64,000 nucleotides of DNA from Corallococcus silvisoli (lineage in GTDB: Bacteria > Myxococcota > Myxococcia > Myxococcales > Myxococcaceae), in contig NZ_JAAAPJ010000024.1 in the NCBI RefSeq assembly GCF_009909145.1, positions 62,001 through 126,000 of the forward strand. The letters are read 5' to 3'. Position 1 is the stretch's first letter. The number at the start of each line of letters is the position of its first letter. Positions 26,386-34,809 of the stretch are shown here, one piece after another. Position numbers and translations under genes: made by a program. The notes under the pieces were generated by a model, which saw only the letters and a list, made by a program, of their open reading frames with translations, was not told the DNA's origin and did no database searches.

Positions 26386-27606
26386 TCAAATGTCGAGAAG
26401 CAGACGCTCGGGGTCCTCGATGCACTCCTTCACGCGCACGAGGAACTGCACCGCCTCGCGGCCGTCCACCAGGCGGTGGTCGTAGGTGAGGGCGATGAAC
26501 ATGATGGGCCGGATGACCACCTGGCCGTCGCGGGCCACGGGGCGCTCCACGATGTTGTGCATGCCCAGGATGCCCGTCTGCGGCGGGTTCAGGATGGGCG
26601 TGGACAGCATGGAGCCGAAGATGCCGCCGTTGGTGATGGTGAAGGTGCCGCCCTGCAGCTCCGCCAGGGTGAGCTTGTCGTTGCGGGCGCGGCCGCCGTA
26701 GTCACCGACCGTCTTCTCCAGCTCCGCGAGCGACAGCTTGTCCGCGTCGCGCACCACCGGCACCACGAGGCCGCGGCTGCCGCTCACGGCCACGCCGATG
26801 TCGTAGTAGTGCTTGAAGATGACGTCCTCGCCGTCGATCTCCGCGTTGATCTGCGGGAACGCCTTGAGGGCCTCCACCGACGCGCGGATGAAGAAGCTCA
26901 TGAACCCGAGCTTCACGCCGTGCTTCGCCTGGAACTTGTCGTTGTACTTCTTGCGCAGCGCCATCACCTCGCCCATGTCCACCTCGTTGAAGGTGGTGAG
27001 CAGGGCGGCGTTGGACTGCGCCTGGAGGAGGCGCTCGGCGACGCGCTTGCGCAGCGGCGTCATGCGCACGCGCTCCTCGCGCGCGGCGTTGGGGCGCGGG
27101 CCGGACGGCGCGGCCGGGGCGGGAGGCGCGGACGGAGCGGCGGGCGTGGCCGGGCGGTTCATCTGACCCAGCACGTCCTCCTTCACGATGCGGCCACCGG
27201 TGCCGGAGCCCTTCAGCTGGCCCACGTCCACCCGGTTCTCCTCCGCCATCTTCTTGGCGGTGGGGGTGATGCGCGCGTCGGTGGCGGCCGGAGCGGACGA
27301 CACCGGGGCCGCGGCCTGGGCGGGCGCGGGCGTGGCGGCGGCCGCCGCCGGGGAGGCAGCGGCGCCGGCCCCGGCCTCGATGGTGCCCAAGACGTCGCCC
27401 ACGCGGACCTTGTCGCCCTCCTTGAAGGCAATGGACGCGACGCTGCCTGCGGCGGGAGCCGGCACGTCGATGGTGACCTTGTCGGTCTCCAGCACGACGA
27501 GCGGCTCGTCCGCGGCGACCGTGTCACCCTGCTTCTTGTTCCACTTGCCGACGACGGCTTCGGTGATGGATTCGCCGAGCGGCGGGACTTTCAGTTCAAC
27601 GGCCAT
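26386..27606 (-). CDS. sucB: 2-oxoglutarate dehydrogenase E2, dihydrolipoamide succinyltransferase
   Basis: A 406-residue TCA-cycle enzyme that transfers the succinyl group from E1 to CoA. The single lipoyl domain has LETDKVTID with lipoylated Lys43. A Pro/Ala linker leads to the peripheral subunit-binding domain (about 108-145, ITPTAKKMAEENRVDVGQL), and the C-terminal catalytic domain ends in TYDHRLVDGREAV with His377 and Asp381. The start overlaps the end of sucA by eleven bases, so translation is probably coupled. No lipoamide dehydrogenase follows; E3 must come from elsewhere in the genome. Confidence 0.97.
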   Translation of the reverse strand: MAVELKVPPLGESITEAVVGKWNKKQGDTVAADEPLVVLETDKVTIDVPAPAAGSVASIAFKEGDKVRVGDVLGTIEAGAGAAASPAAAAATPAPAQAAAPVSSAPAATDARITPTAKKMAEENRVDVGQLKGSGTGGRIVKEDVLGQMNRPATPAAPSAPPAPAAPSGPRPNAAREERVRMTPLRKRVAERLLQAQSNAALLTTFNEVDMGEVMALRKKYNDKFQAKHGVKLGFMSFFIRASVEALKAFPQINAEIDGEDVIFKHYYDIGVAVSGSRGLVVPVVRDADKLSLAELEKTVGDYGGRARNDKLTLAELQGGTFTITNGGIFGSMLSTPILNPPQTGILGMHNIVERPVARDGQVVIRPIMFIALTYDHRLVDGREAVQFLVRVKECIEDPERLLLDI

Positions 27607-30496
27607 TCTGGGGTCCTCGGAGGATGGCTTCTTCGATGATGAGCTGCTGCTCGTAGTCGTGCGTCTTGGTGAAACCGGTGGCGGGGCTGGCGGCTTCGGC
27701 TCGGCCGATGTAGCCCAGCTTCACGGGGTGCTGCTGCGACCGGCCGGAGACGAGGTCGTGCAGGCGCGGGAACATGAAGTGCCAGCCTCCCGCGTTGCGC
27801 GGCTCCTCCTGCACCCAGTACAGCTCCTGGAGCGCCGGCAGCTTCGCCACCAGGTTCGACAGTTCGTCGTGCGGGAACGGGTAGAGCTGCTCCACCCGCA
27901 CGATGGCGATGGACTCGTCCTTGCGCTCGTCGCGGGCCTTGGCCAGGTCGTAGTACACCTTGCCGCTGCACAGGAGCAGCCGCTTCACCTTGGCCGGGTC
28001 CGCCTTCGCGTCCGGAATCACTTCCTGGAACGTGCCCGTCGCCAGCTCGTCCATGCGGCTGGTGGCCTCCGGACGGCGCAGGAGGCTCTTGGGCGACATG
28101 ATGACCAGCGGCTTGCGCACCGGGCGCACCACCTGGCGGCGCAGCAGGTGGAAGATCTGCGCGGGCGTGGTGGGGTAGCAGACCTGGAGGTTGTCCTCGG
28201 CGCACAGGTCCAGGAAGCGCTCCAGGCGCGCGCTGGAGTGCTCCGGGCCCTGGCCTTCGTAGCCGTGCGGCAGCAGCAGCGTGATGCCGCTCAGCCGCCG
28301 CCACTTGCTCTCCGCGGCGGCGATGAACTGGTCGATGATGATCTGCGCGCCGTTGGCGAAGTCACCGAACTGCGCCTCCCACAGGGTGAGGCCGTCCGGC
28401 ACGTCCAGGCTGTAGCCGTAGTCGAAGCCCAGCACGCCCATCTCCGACAGCGGGCTGTTGTAGACGTTGAACGCGGCCTTCCCGGTGGCGAACTGGCGCA
28501 GCGGGACGTACTCCTCGCCCGTCTGCACGTCGTGCAGCACCGCGTGGCGGTGGCTGAAGGTGCCGCGCTCGCTGTCCTGGCCGGACAGGCGGATGCCGTA
28601 GCCCTCCGACAGGAGCGTCGCGTACGCCAGCGACTCGCCCTCGCTCCACTGGAGCTCTTCGCTCTCCAGCATGCCCTGGCGCTTCTTGAGGACGGTGCGC
28701 TCCACGTCGCGGTGGACCTGGAAGCCCTCCGGCGCGGTGGCGAGCTTCTGGAGCGCGTCGCGCAAGGTGGCCTTGGCCACCGCGGTGGGCACCTGGGGCG
28801 CGTTCTTCAGCAGGCCGCCCTTGTAGGGCTTCCACAGGCCCTCCAGCGCGTTGGGCTCCTTGAACTGGCTCTCCTGGCGAGCGCGGGTGAGCGCCGCGTC
28901 GAAGTCCTGGAAGCAGCGCTGCTTGAGCGCGTCCGACTCCTCCGTGCTGATGCGGCCGGCCTCCGCGAGCGCCTTCGCGTACAGCGCGCGCACCGGCGGG
29001 TGCTTGCGGATGAGCTCGTACATCGACGGCTGGGTGAAGGACGGGTCGTCGCCCTCGTTGTGGCCGTAGCGGCGGTAGCAGATGAGGTCGATGACCACGT
29101 CGCTCTTGAACGTCTGGCGGTACTCCGCCGCGAGCCGCGCCACGTGGACGCACGCCTCCGGATCATCTCCGTTCACGTGGAACACGGGGATGTCCAGCAT
29201 CTGCGCGATGGCGGTGGAGTAGATGCTGGAGCGCGAGTCCGACGGGTCGGTGGTGAAGCCGACCTGGTTGTTGATGACGATGTGGACCGTGCCGCCGGTG
29301 GTGTAGCCCTTGAGGCCGGAGAAGTTGAGCGTCTCCGACGTGACGCCCTGGCCGATGAAGGCCGCGTCGCCGTGGATGAGCAGCGGGACGATGCCGGTGC
29401 GCTCCGCGTCGCCGCCGCGGTCCTGCTTGGCGCGCACGCGGCCCTCCACCACGGGGCCCACGCACTCCAGGTGGCTGGGGTTGAAGGCCAGCGACAGGTG
29501 CACGTTCTTGCCCGAGCGCGTGGTGTGGTCCGACGAGAAGCCCATGTGGTACTTCACGTCGCCGCGGCCCAGGTAGGCCTTGGGGTCCTTGGGGCCGTCG
29601 AACTCGCTGAAGATCTGATCCGGCTTCTTGCCCAGGATGTTGGTCAGCACGTTGAGGCGGCCGCGGTGGGCCATGCCGATGACCAGCTCCTTCAGGCCCA
29701 TGCCGCTGCCGACCTCCAGCAGGGCGTCCAGCATGGGGATGAGGGCCTCGCCGCCATCCAGGCTGAAGCGCTTGGCGCCCACGTACTTCGTGTGCAGGAA
29801 GTGCTCGAAGCCCTCCGCGTACGACAGCTTGGTGAGCAGGTGCCGCTGCTCCTCCACGGAGAACGGCGTGCGGTTGTCGCTGTGCTCCATGCGCTGCATG
29901 AGCCAGCGGCGACGCTCGCTGTCGAGCATCTGCATGAACTCCACGCCGATGTGGCCGGCGTAGGTGCGGCGGAGCCGCGCGACCAGCTCCGACAGGCGCA
30001 CGCGCTGCTGCGGGAAGACGTTGTTGCACTCCACCGCCTGCTCCAGCTCCTTGGCGGCGAAGTGGTTGTCATCCATCAGCGCCACGTCCGCGATGTGGCC
30101 CAGCGGCGGGCGCGGGCGCTCCAGCGGATCCAGGCTCGCGCGCAGGTGCCCGCGCAGCCGGAAGGCGGTGATGGCCTGGTCCACCTTGGACTGCAGCCCG
30201 ATGTCCTGCGCGGGGGCGGCCGCGGGCTGCGGCGCGACGGCGGCGGCCGGAGCGGCCTGCACGGCGGCGCCGTTGGCCTTGCCCTTCCCCTTGCCGTCCT
30301 TTCCTTCAGGTGCGGCGGCAGTCGGTGCCTCCAACTGCTTCGCGTTGAAGATGGGGCGGCCCGTGCCGTTGTTCCGCTCGAACACCTCGCGCCAGCTGGA
30401 ATCCACGCTGCCGGGGTCATCGAGGAAGCGCGCGTAGAGCCCCTCGATGAAGTCGATGTTGGCACCAGAGAGAAAGCTGTCCTGGAAATTCGCCAT
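27596..30496 (-). CDS. sucA: 2-oxoglutarate dehydrogenase E1 component
   Basis: A 966-residue thiamine-diphosphate decarboxylase of the TCA cycle that converts 2-oxoglutarate to a succinyl group on E2. The N-terminal segment SFLSGANIDFIEGLYARFLD is the E2-docking region, followed by an Ala/Pro linker (about 60-100). The active-site stretch LVIGMAHRGRLNVLTNIL and the diphosphate/metal motif with NNQVGFTTDP are intact, and KPLVIMSPKSLLR is the late transketolase-like part. The length is close to the E. coli enzyme (933). It is the first gene of the sucAB operon and is divergent from fabI. Confidence 0.97.
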   Translation of the reverse strand: MANFQDSFLSGANIDFIEGLYARFLDDPGSVDSSWREVFERNNGTGRPIFNAKQLEAPTAAAPEGKDGKGKGKANGAAVQAAPAAAVAPQPAAAPAQDIGLQSKVDQAITAFRLRGHLRASLDPLERPRPPLGHIADVALMDDNHFAAKELEQAVECNNVFPQQRVRLSELVARLRRTYAGHIGVEFMQMLDSERRRWLMQRMEHSDNRTPFSVEEQRHLLTKLSYAEGFEHFLHTKYVGAKRFSLDGGEALIPMLDALLEVGSGMGLKELVIGMAHRGRLNVLTNILGKKPDQIFSEFDGPKDPKAYLGRGDVKYHMGFSSDHTTRSGKNVHLSLAFNPSHLECVGPVVEGRVRAKQDRGGDAERTGIVPLLIHGDAAFIGQGVTSETLNFSGLKGYTTGGTVHIVINNQVGFTTDPSDSRSSIYSTAIAQMLDIPVFHVNGDDPEACVHVARLAAEYRQTFKSDVVIDLICYRRYGHNEGDDPSFTQPSMYELIRKHPPVRALYAKALAEAGRISTEESDALKQRCFQDFDAALTRARQESQFKEPNALEGLWKPYKGGLLKNAPQVPTAVAKATLRDALQKLATAPEGFQVHRDVERTVLKKRQGMLESEELQWSEGESLAYATLLSEGYGIRLSGQDSERGTFSHRHAVLHDVQTGEEYVPLRQFATGKAAFNVYNSPLSEMGVLGFDYGYSLDVPDGLTLWEAQFGDFANGAQIIIDQFIAAAESKWRRLSGITLLLPHGYEGQGPEHSSARLERFLDLCAEDNLQVCYPTTPAQIFHLLRRQVVRPVRKPLVIMSPKSLLRRPEATSRMDELATGTFQEVIPDAKADPAKVKRLLLCSGKVYYDLAKARDERKDESIAIVRVEQLYPFPHDELSNLVAKLPALQELYWVQEEPRNAGGWHFMFPRLHDLVSGRSQQHPVKLGYIGRAEAASPATGFTKTHDYEQQLIIEEAILRGPQNGR

Positions 30497-30805
30497 GGCG
30501 GGGGTCTTTTACTGGATGGGCGTCGCGTTGGGGGGTTTTCGCCTCAGTTTGTTGAAGCGCGTCATGCCCGGCCGCGTCGCTTAATCCAAGGGAGCAGGTG
30601 GAGTCATGTCCCGCGTGAGCCCAACTTCACCGAACGCCGGATTCCCGAAGCTGGAATGAGCTCAAATGAAGCTCTTGCGCGACCGACATGCCGAACGGAC
30701 GTACATCCAGGGGTGGACGGGACGTGGGTCCAGGGCCCCCCTCGGCCGCCCAGGAGTGGTAAGCACACGCCCCCACTTTACCTCTCTGCTCGAGAAAGTA
30801 CCGAC
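30497..30805. other. 309-base divergent intergenic region between sucA and fabI
   Basis: No gene, RNA or clear promoter consensus was recognised. A small inverted repeat ATTCC-N7-GGAAT lies at 30641-30657. Both flanking promoters must be in here, since transcription diverges. Confidence 0.6.
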
Positions 30806-31636
30806 ATGCTCCTCCAGGGCAAGAAGCTGCTCATCACCGGTGTGCTCACCCCGCAGTCGCTGGCGTTTGGTGTCGCGGAGCACGCGATCGCGCAGGGCGC
30901 GGAGGTCATCCTCACCGGCTTTGGCCGGGCGAAGTCCCTCACCGAGCGCAGCGCGAAGCGGCTCAAGCCCGGCACGGAGGTGCTGGAGCTGGACGTGACG
31001 AACCCGGCGCACTTCCCGGCGCTCACGGAGGCCCTCAAGGCGAAGTGGGGCCGCGTGGACGGCGTGCTGCACGCCATCGCGTACGCGCCGGAGGACGCGC
31101 TGGGCGGCAACTTCCTCCACACGCCGTGGGAGAGCGTGCAGACCGCGTTCCGCATCTCCGCGTTCTCCGTGAAGGAGCTGGCCGTGGCGTGCGCCCCGCT
31201 GATGACGCAGGGCGGCTCCATCGTCGCGCTGGACTTCGACAACCGTCAGGCGTGGCCCATCTACGATTGGATGGGTGTGTGCAAGGCGGCCATGGAGGCC
31301 ACGGTGCGCTATCTGGCGCGCGACCTGGGCCCCAAGGGCATCCGCGTCAACGCGCTGGCGGCGGGGCCGCTGGCCACCGTGGCGGCCAAGGGCATCCCGG
31401 GCTTCAAGGCGCTGGCCCAGTACTGGGGCAAGCAGGCCCCGCTGGGCTGGAGCGACAAGGACAGCCATGACCACGTGGCCAAGACGGCCTGTGCCCTTCT
31501 GTCGGATTGGCTGTCCTCCACCACGGGAGAGATGATTCACGTGGACGGCGGCTACCACGCGGTGGGCGCGCCTCCCGTCGACTCCGTGGAGGCACCCGAA
31601 GGGGTCCCCGCGACCCCTGCGCCCAAGGAAGGCTGA
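30806..31636 (+). CDS. fabI: Enoyl-[acyl-carrier-protein] reductase (NADH), InhA-like FabI
   Basis: A 276-residue short-chain-dehydrogenase-fold enzyme for the last step of each fatty-acid elongation cycle. The start MLLQGKKLLITGVLTPQSLA is the FabI/InhA nucleotide-binding entry. GGSIVALDFDNRQAWPIYDW followed by MGVCKAAME contains catalytic Tyr153 and Lys160 in YxxMxxxK spacing. GSIV-DFD before the YDWM, and TGFGR after strand 2, are closer to mycobacterial InhA than to E. coli FabI. The C-terminus has a Pro/Ala/Glu extension of about 25 residues. It stands alone downstream of a divergent promoter region. Confidence 0.93.
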   Translation: MLLQGKKLLITGVLTPQSLAFGVAEHAIAQGAEVILTGFGRAKSLTERSAKRLKPGTEVLELDVTNPAHFPALTEALKAKWGRVDGVLHAIAYAPEDALGGNFLHTPWESVQTAFRISAFSVKELAVACAPLMTQGGSIVALDFDNRQAWPIYDWMGVCKAAMEATVRYLARDLGPKGIRVNALAAGPLATVAAKGIPGFKALAQYWGKQAPLGWSDKDSHDHVAKTACALLSDWLSSTTGEMIHVDGGYHAVGAPPVDSVEAPEGVPATPAPKEG

Positions 31637-31683
31637 AGCCAGACCCCTTGCAGGAAAATCCAGACATTCACCTGCCCGGTCCT

Positions 31684-31713
31684 CCGGCGGACGGGGCCCC
31701 CCGCTTCCGCCGG
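31684..31713 (+). terminator. hairpin after fabI
   Basis: CCGGCGGA (31684-31691) pairs with TCCGCCGG (31706-31713) and an inner CGGGG/CCCCG (31692-31696 and 31699-31703) adds to the stem. It lies about 50 bases after the fabI stop and before the chemosensory operon; no T-tract is present. Confidence 0.45.
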
Positions 31714-31795
31714 TTGGAGCGCTCACGGTAGGATCACCCATGCAGCGCAGATCGCATCCGCACATCGCGGAGCCTGTGCGAGGAGCCGTGGCACA

Positions 31796-32173
31796 GTGAG
31801 CACCAACGTCTTGCTGGTGGACGACAGCCCGACCGTCCGCAACATCCTCAAGATCTACCTGATGAACCTCAAGGTCAGCATCGTCGAGGCGGAGGACGCG
31901 CAGCGCGCGCTGCAGCTGCTCCGGCTGGTGCCGGTGAGCGTGGTGATCGCCGACATCAACATGCCGGTGATGGATGGCATCACGTTCGTGAAGGAGGTGC
32001 GCGCGAGCGCGCAGGAGCAGGTGAAGAAGGTGCCGGTCATCCTGCTGACGGCGGAGAAGGGCGAGGACCTGCGCAGGCGCGGCTCGGAGGCGGGTGCCAA
32101 CGCCTTCATCCAGAAACCGGTGTCGCACGACGAGCTGACCAAGACGGTGCGTCAGTTCCTGAACGGGGCCTGA
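31796..32173 (+). CDS. CheY-like single-domain response regulator
   Basis: A 125-residue receiver protein, first gene of the chemosensory operon, starting with GTG. VLLVDDSPTVRN holds the acidic pocket, phospho-acceptor Asp53 lies in VVIADINMPVMDG, LLTAEKG has the switch Thr and IQKPVS the conserved Lys. It has no output domain, so it may be the diffusible output of the CheA below or a phosphate sink. The next gene starts four bases after its stop. The receiver at 11258 is similar in several motifs. Confidence 0.93.
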   Translation: MSTNVLLVDDSPTVRNILKIYLMNLKVSIVEAEDAQRALQLLRLVPVSVVIADINMPVMDGITFVKEVRASAQEQVKKVPVILLTAEKGEDLRRRGSEAGANAFIQKPVSHDELTKTVRQFLNGA

Positions 32174-32177
32174 AACC

Positions 32178-33044
32178 GTGAGCCTGCCGTCCCTGCTGCT
32201 GGTCGATGACAGCGACGCCATCCTGGCGCTGGAGCGGGCCATCCTCTCCGGGCACTACACCATCCACACGGCCAGCAACGGCCGTGAGGCGCTGGACAAG
32301 GTGGGGCGGCTGCACCCGGCGGCGGTGCTGTTGGACCTGTCCATGCCGGAGATGGACGGGGACGAGGTGCTCCAGCGGATGAAGGCGGATCCCGCCACGG
32401 CGGACATCCCGGTGATCATCATCTCGTCGGAGAAGCAGCGGGCGGAGGCGTGCCTGGGGCTGGGCGCGGAGGCGTTCCTGTCCAAGCCCTTCCGCGCGGA
32501 CGAGCTGCTCAACCGCGTGGGCGAGGCGCTGGAGAACGCCCGGCGCCGCTCGCGCACGGGCGCCCTGCTGGTGCTGCGGCTGACCGTGGGCGAGCGCGAG
32601 TTCGCCGTTCCCCTGGACACGGTGAAGGAGGTCCTCCTGCAGCCCGCGACGCGGCCGCTGCCCACCGGCCCCGCGTACCTGCGCGAGTACGTGGAGCTGC
32701 GGGGCCATGCGGTGTGCGTGCTGGACGTGGCGCTGCGGCTGGGCGTGAAGCACCAGGTGCCCATCGCGGAGCGGATGCTGGTGGTCATCGAGGCGGAGGG
32801 CGTGTCGCTGGCGCTCACCGTGGACGCGGTGCGCGACCCGGAGGAGTTCCAGGCGAGCGACATCGACCGGCGGGAGAAGGTGGGCGGCGCCGAGCACGGC
32901 CTGTTGCAGGAGGGGCTGCTGGGCATGCTGCGCACGGGGGGCCGCGCGCTGCCCATCCTGGATCCGAAGGTGTTCATCGCGCGGGGACTGCTGCGCGACC
33001 TGCCCGCGCTGCTCGCGCCGGTGGAGGAAGAGCGGAGCGCATGA
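32178..33044 (+). CDS. Receiver-CheW fusion (CheV-like, reversed domain order)
   Basis: A 288-residue chemotaxis adaptor. Residues about 5-120 form a receiver domain with phospho-acceptor Asp53 (LLDLSMPEMDG) and FLSKPF. After a short Arg-rich linker, about 130-285 form a CheW scaffold (RLTVGEREFAVPLDTVKEVL, then YVELRGHAVCVLDVALRLG). CheV proteins have CheW first and the receiver second, so this order is inverted. It could couple MCP-kinase arrays to phosphorylation feedback. Its TGA overlaps the CheR start (ATGA, 33041-33044). Confidence 0.9.
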   Translation: MSLPSLLLVDDSDAILALERAILSGHYTIHTASNGREALDKVGRLHPAAVLLDLSMPEMDGDEVLQRMKADPATADIPVIIISSEKQRAEACLGLGAEAFLSKPFRADELLNRVGEALENARRRSRTGALLVLRLTVGEREFAVPLDTVKEVLLQPATRPLPTGPAYLREYVELRGHAVCVLDVALRLGVKHQVPIAERMLVVIEAEGVSLALTVDAVRDPEEFQASDIDRREKVGGAEHGLLQEGLLGMLRTGGRALPILDPKVFIARGLLRDLPALLAPVEEERSA

Positions 33045-34267
33045 ATGCGGCGCTCGACCCGAAGCTGCTGGCCCGTGCCCGGGAAGTGGTGGCGGACACC
33101 ACCGGCTTCCGGGAGGACGCCATCGCCCAGGAGGCGGTGGAGCGCGTGCTGCGCGCGGAGCTGGCCCGGGGCCGCGTGCACACGGAGGTCCTGAGCGAGC
33201 TGCAGCAGCTGGGGTCGCCCCTGGCCTACACGCTGGTGCGCGCGGTGCTGGTGGGGGAGACGTACTTCTTCCGCCAGCCGGAGCACTTCCGCTTCATCGC
33301 GCAGGAGGGCATCCCGTCCGCGCTGCGCCACGGCGCCATGCACCTGCGCGGCTGGAGCGCGGGGTGCGCGACCGGAGAGGAGGCGTACTCGCTGGCCGCG
33401 TGCCTGCTGGGGTGCGCGCCCGCCGGGATGCCGGTGGAGGTGGTGGGCACGGACCTGCACGAGGCCAGCCTGGAGGCCGCGCGGCGCGGCACCTACGGCG
33501 CGTGGTCCCGGCGCGAGTCCGCGCCCGCGCTGCATTCCGTCTACGAGGTCCACAACGGCCGGCAGGTGTCCATCCTCCCGGAGGTGCGCCGCGTGACGCG
33601 CTTCGCGCCCGCGAACCTGCTGGCGCCGCTGCCGGAGCGCTTCGGCCAGTTCGACTTCATCCTCTGCCGCAACGTGCTCACGTACTTCTCGCCGTCCGCG
33701 CGCGACGCGGCCATCACCCACCTGTCCCGGGCGCTGACCCCCGGGGGCTTGTTGTTCCTGGGCACGGTGGAGGTGGACCGCACGCCGCCGGGGCTCACGC
33801 GCGAGGGGCCTCCGGAGCTCCAGGCCTTCCGCAAGCCCCGGCCGGAGGAGCGCACCTTCGCGCCCACGCCGCCGCCCGTGGCCGCGCCCCGCCCCGTGTC
33901 CCTGCCGCGGAGGCTGTCGGCGCCCCTGCCCACCCCGCCCCCCGTCGCGCCGTCCCCACCGCCCCCGCCCGCGCGGCTGCACCTCCAGGCGCTGGAGCGG
34001 ATTGAAGAGGGCAACGTGGCCGGGGCGACGGCGGTGTTGGAGCTGCTGGTGAAGCAGGCGCCGGACTACCTGCCGGGCCTGCTGGAGCTGGCGCTGCTGC
34101 GCGAGCGCGCGGGGGCCCGGGACGCGGCCTTCCCGCTGATGCGCGCCCTGCGCACGCGCGCGGGGCTGCTGCCGCCGGACACGCTGGTGGATGGACCGGA
34201 GGCGCTGCCCGCGCGCTTCTATCTGGCGTCCGCTGACGCCTACCTGAATCTGGGGGCGCTGGAATGA
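33041..34267 (+). CDS. cheR: CheR chemoreceptor methyltransferase with C-terminal TPR-like extension
   Basis: A 408-residue protein that methylates glutamates on chemoreceptors using S-adenosylmethionine. The N-terminal all-alpha domain precedes GETYFFR (72-78), and the SAM-binding loop is GWSAGCATGEE (104-114). FDFILCRNVLTYF is the conserved methyltransferase motif. A long Pro-rich linker (about 265-310) leads to a helical, TPR-like tail (ALERIEEGNVAGATAVLELL, then PGLLELALLRERAG). The layout is like FrzF of Myxococcus, in which the TPR part regulates methylation. Start and stop overlap the neighbouring genes by four bases each. Confidence 0.92.
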   Translation: MNAALDPKLLARAREVVADTTGFREDAIAQEAVERVLRAELARGRVHTEVLSELQQLGSPLAYTLVRAVLVGETYFFRQPEHFRFIAQEGIPSALRHGAMHLRGWSAGCATGEEAYSLAACLLGCAPAGMPVEVVGTDLHEASLEAARRGTYGAWSRRESAPALHSVYEVHNGRQVSILPEVRRVTRFAPANLLAPLPERFGQFDFILCRNVLTYFSPSARDAAITHLSRALTPGGLLFLGTVEVDRTPPGLTREGPPELQAFRKPRPEERTFAPTPPPVAAPRPVSLPRRLSAPLPTPPPVAPSPPPPPARLHLQALERIEEGNVAGATAVLELLVKQAPDYLPGLLELALLRERAGARDAAFPLMRALRTRAGLLPPDTLVDGPEALPARFYLASADAYLNLGALE

Positions 34268-34809
34268 AGGGGACGCCGCGGATGGTGGACGAGGCCCTGG
34301 AGTCAGAGACGCGCGAGCTGCTGGCGCGCCGGGCCGCGCGTCTGCGCGAGCAGGGCGAGTCGGTCGTGGAGGAGGCGGTCCATTGGATCGCCGAGTTCCC
34401 GCTGGGCGAGGAGCGCTACGCGCTGCCCCTGGAGTCCCTGCGCGCGGCCCTGCCGCTGCGCATGGTGACGCCCGTGCCGCTGTCGGCGCCCGCCGTCATC
34501 GGCGTGCTGCGCTTCCAGGGACAGGTGGTGTCCGCGCTCAGCCTGGCGTCGCTCCTGGGCGGCCACGGGTGGCGGCAGGACCCGGCGGTGCTGCTGGTGG
34601 TGGACCGCGGGGACGGCGAGCTGTGCGCGCTGGACTGCGAGGCCATCCCGCGCCCCACCACGCTGCCGCTCGCGTCGGTGGAGGCCGCGCGCGTGCGGGC
34701 GGAGGGGCCGGTGGTGGAGGTCTTCACCCAGGACCGGCAGCTCATCCACCTCATCGACCCGAAGCGCCTGTTCGCCACGCCCGACACGGGGGGGCGCCAT
34801 GCCCGTTGA
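34264..34809 (+). CDS. cheW: CheW coupling protein
   Basis: A 181-residue scaffold that links chemoreceptors to the CheA kinase. A helical N-terminal part of about 40 residues precedes the CheW domain, whose first subdomain has WIAEFPLGEERYALPLESLR and the second VIGVLRFQGQVVSALSLASL. The protein ends in the family-type FTQDRQLIHLIDPKRLF. It overlaps cheR by four bases and cheA by eleven, so it belongs to a translationally coupled series. Confidence 0.93.
   Translation: MKGTPRMVDEALESETRELLARRAARLREQGESVVEEAVHWIAEFPLGEERYALPLESLRAALPLRMVTPVPLSAPAVIGVLRFQGQVVSALSLASLLGGHGWRQDPAVLLVVDRGDGELCALDCEAIPRPTTLPLASVEAARVRAEGPVVEVFTQDRQLIHLIDPKRLFATPDTGGRHAR

Noticed and set aside
27188..30805. In-frame upstream extension of fabI
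   Set aside because: It is antisense to sucA and sucB; FabI begins at the nucleotide-binding strand with ATG 30806.
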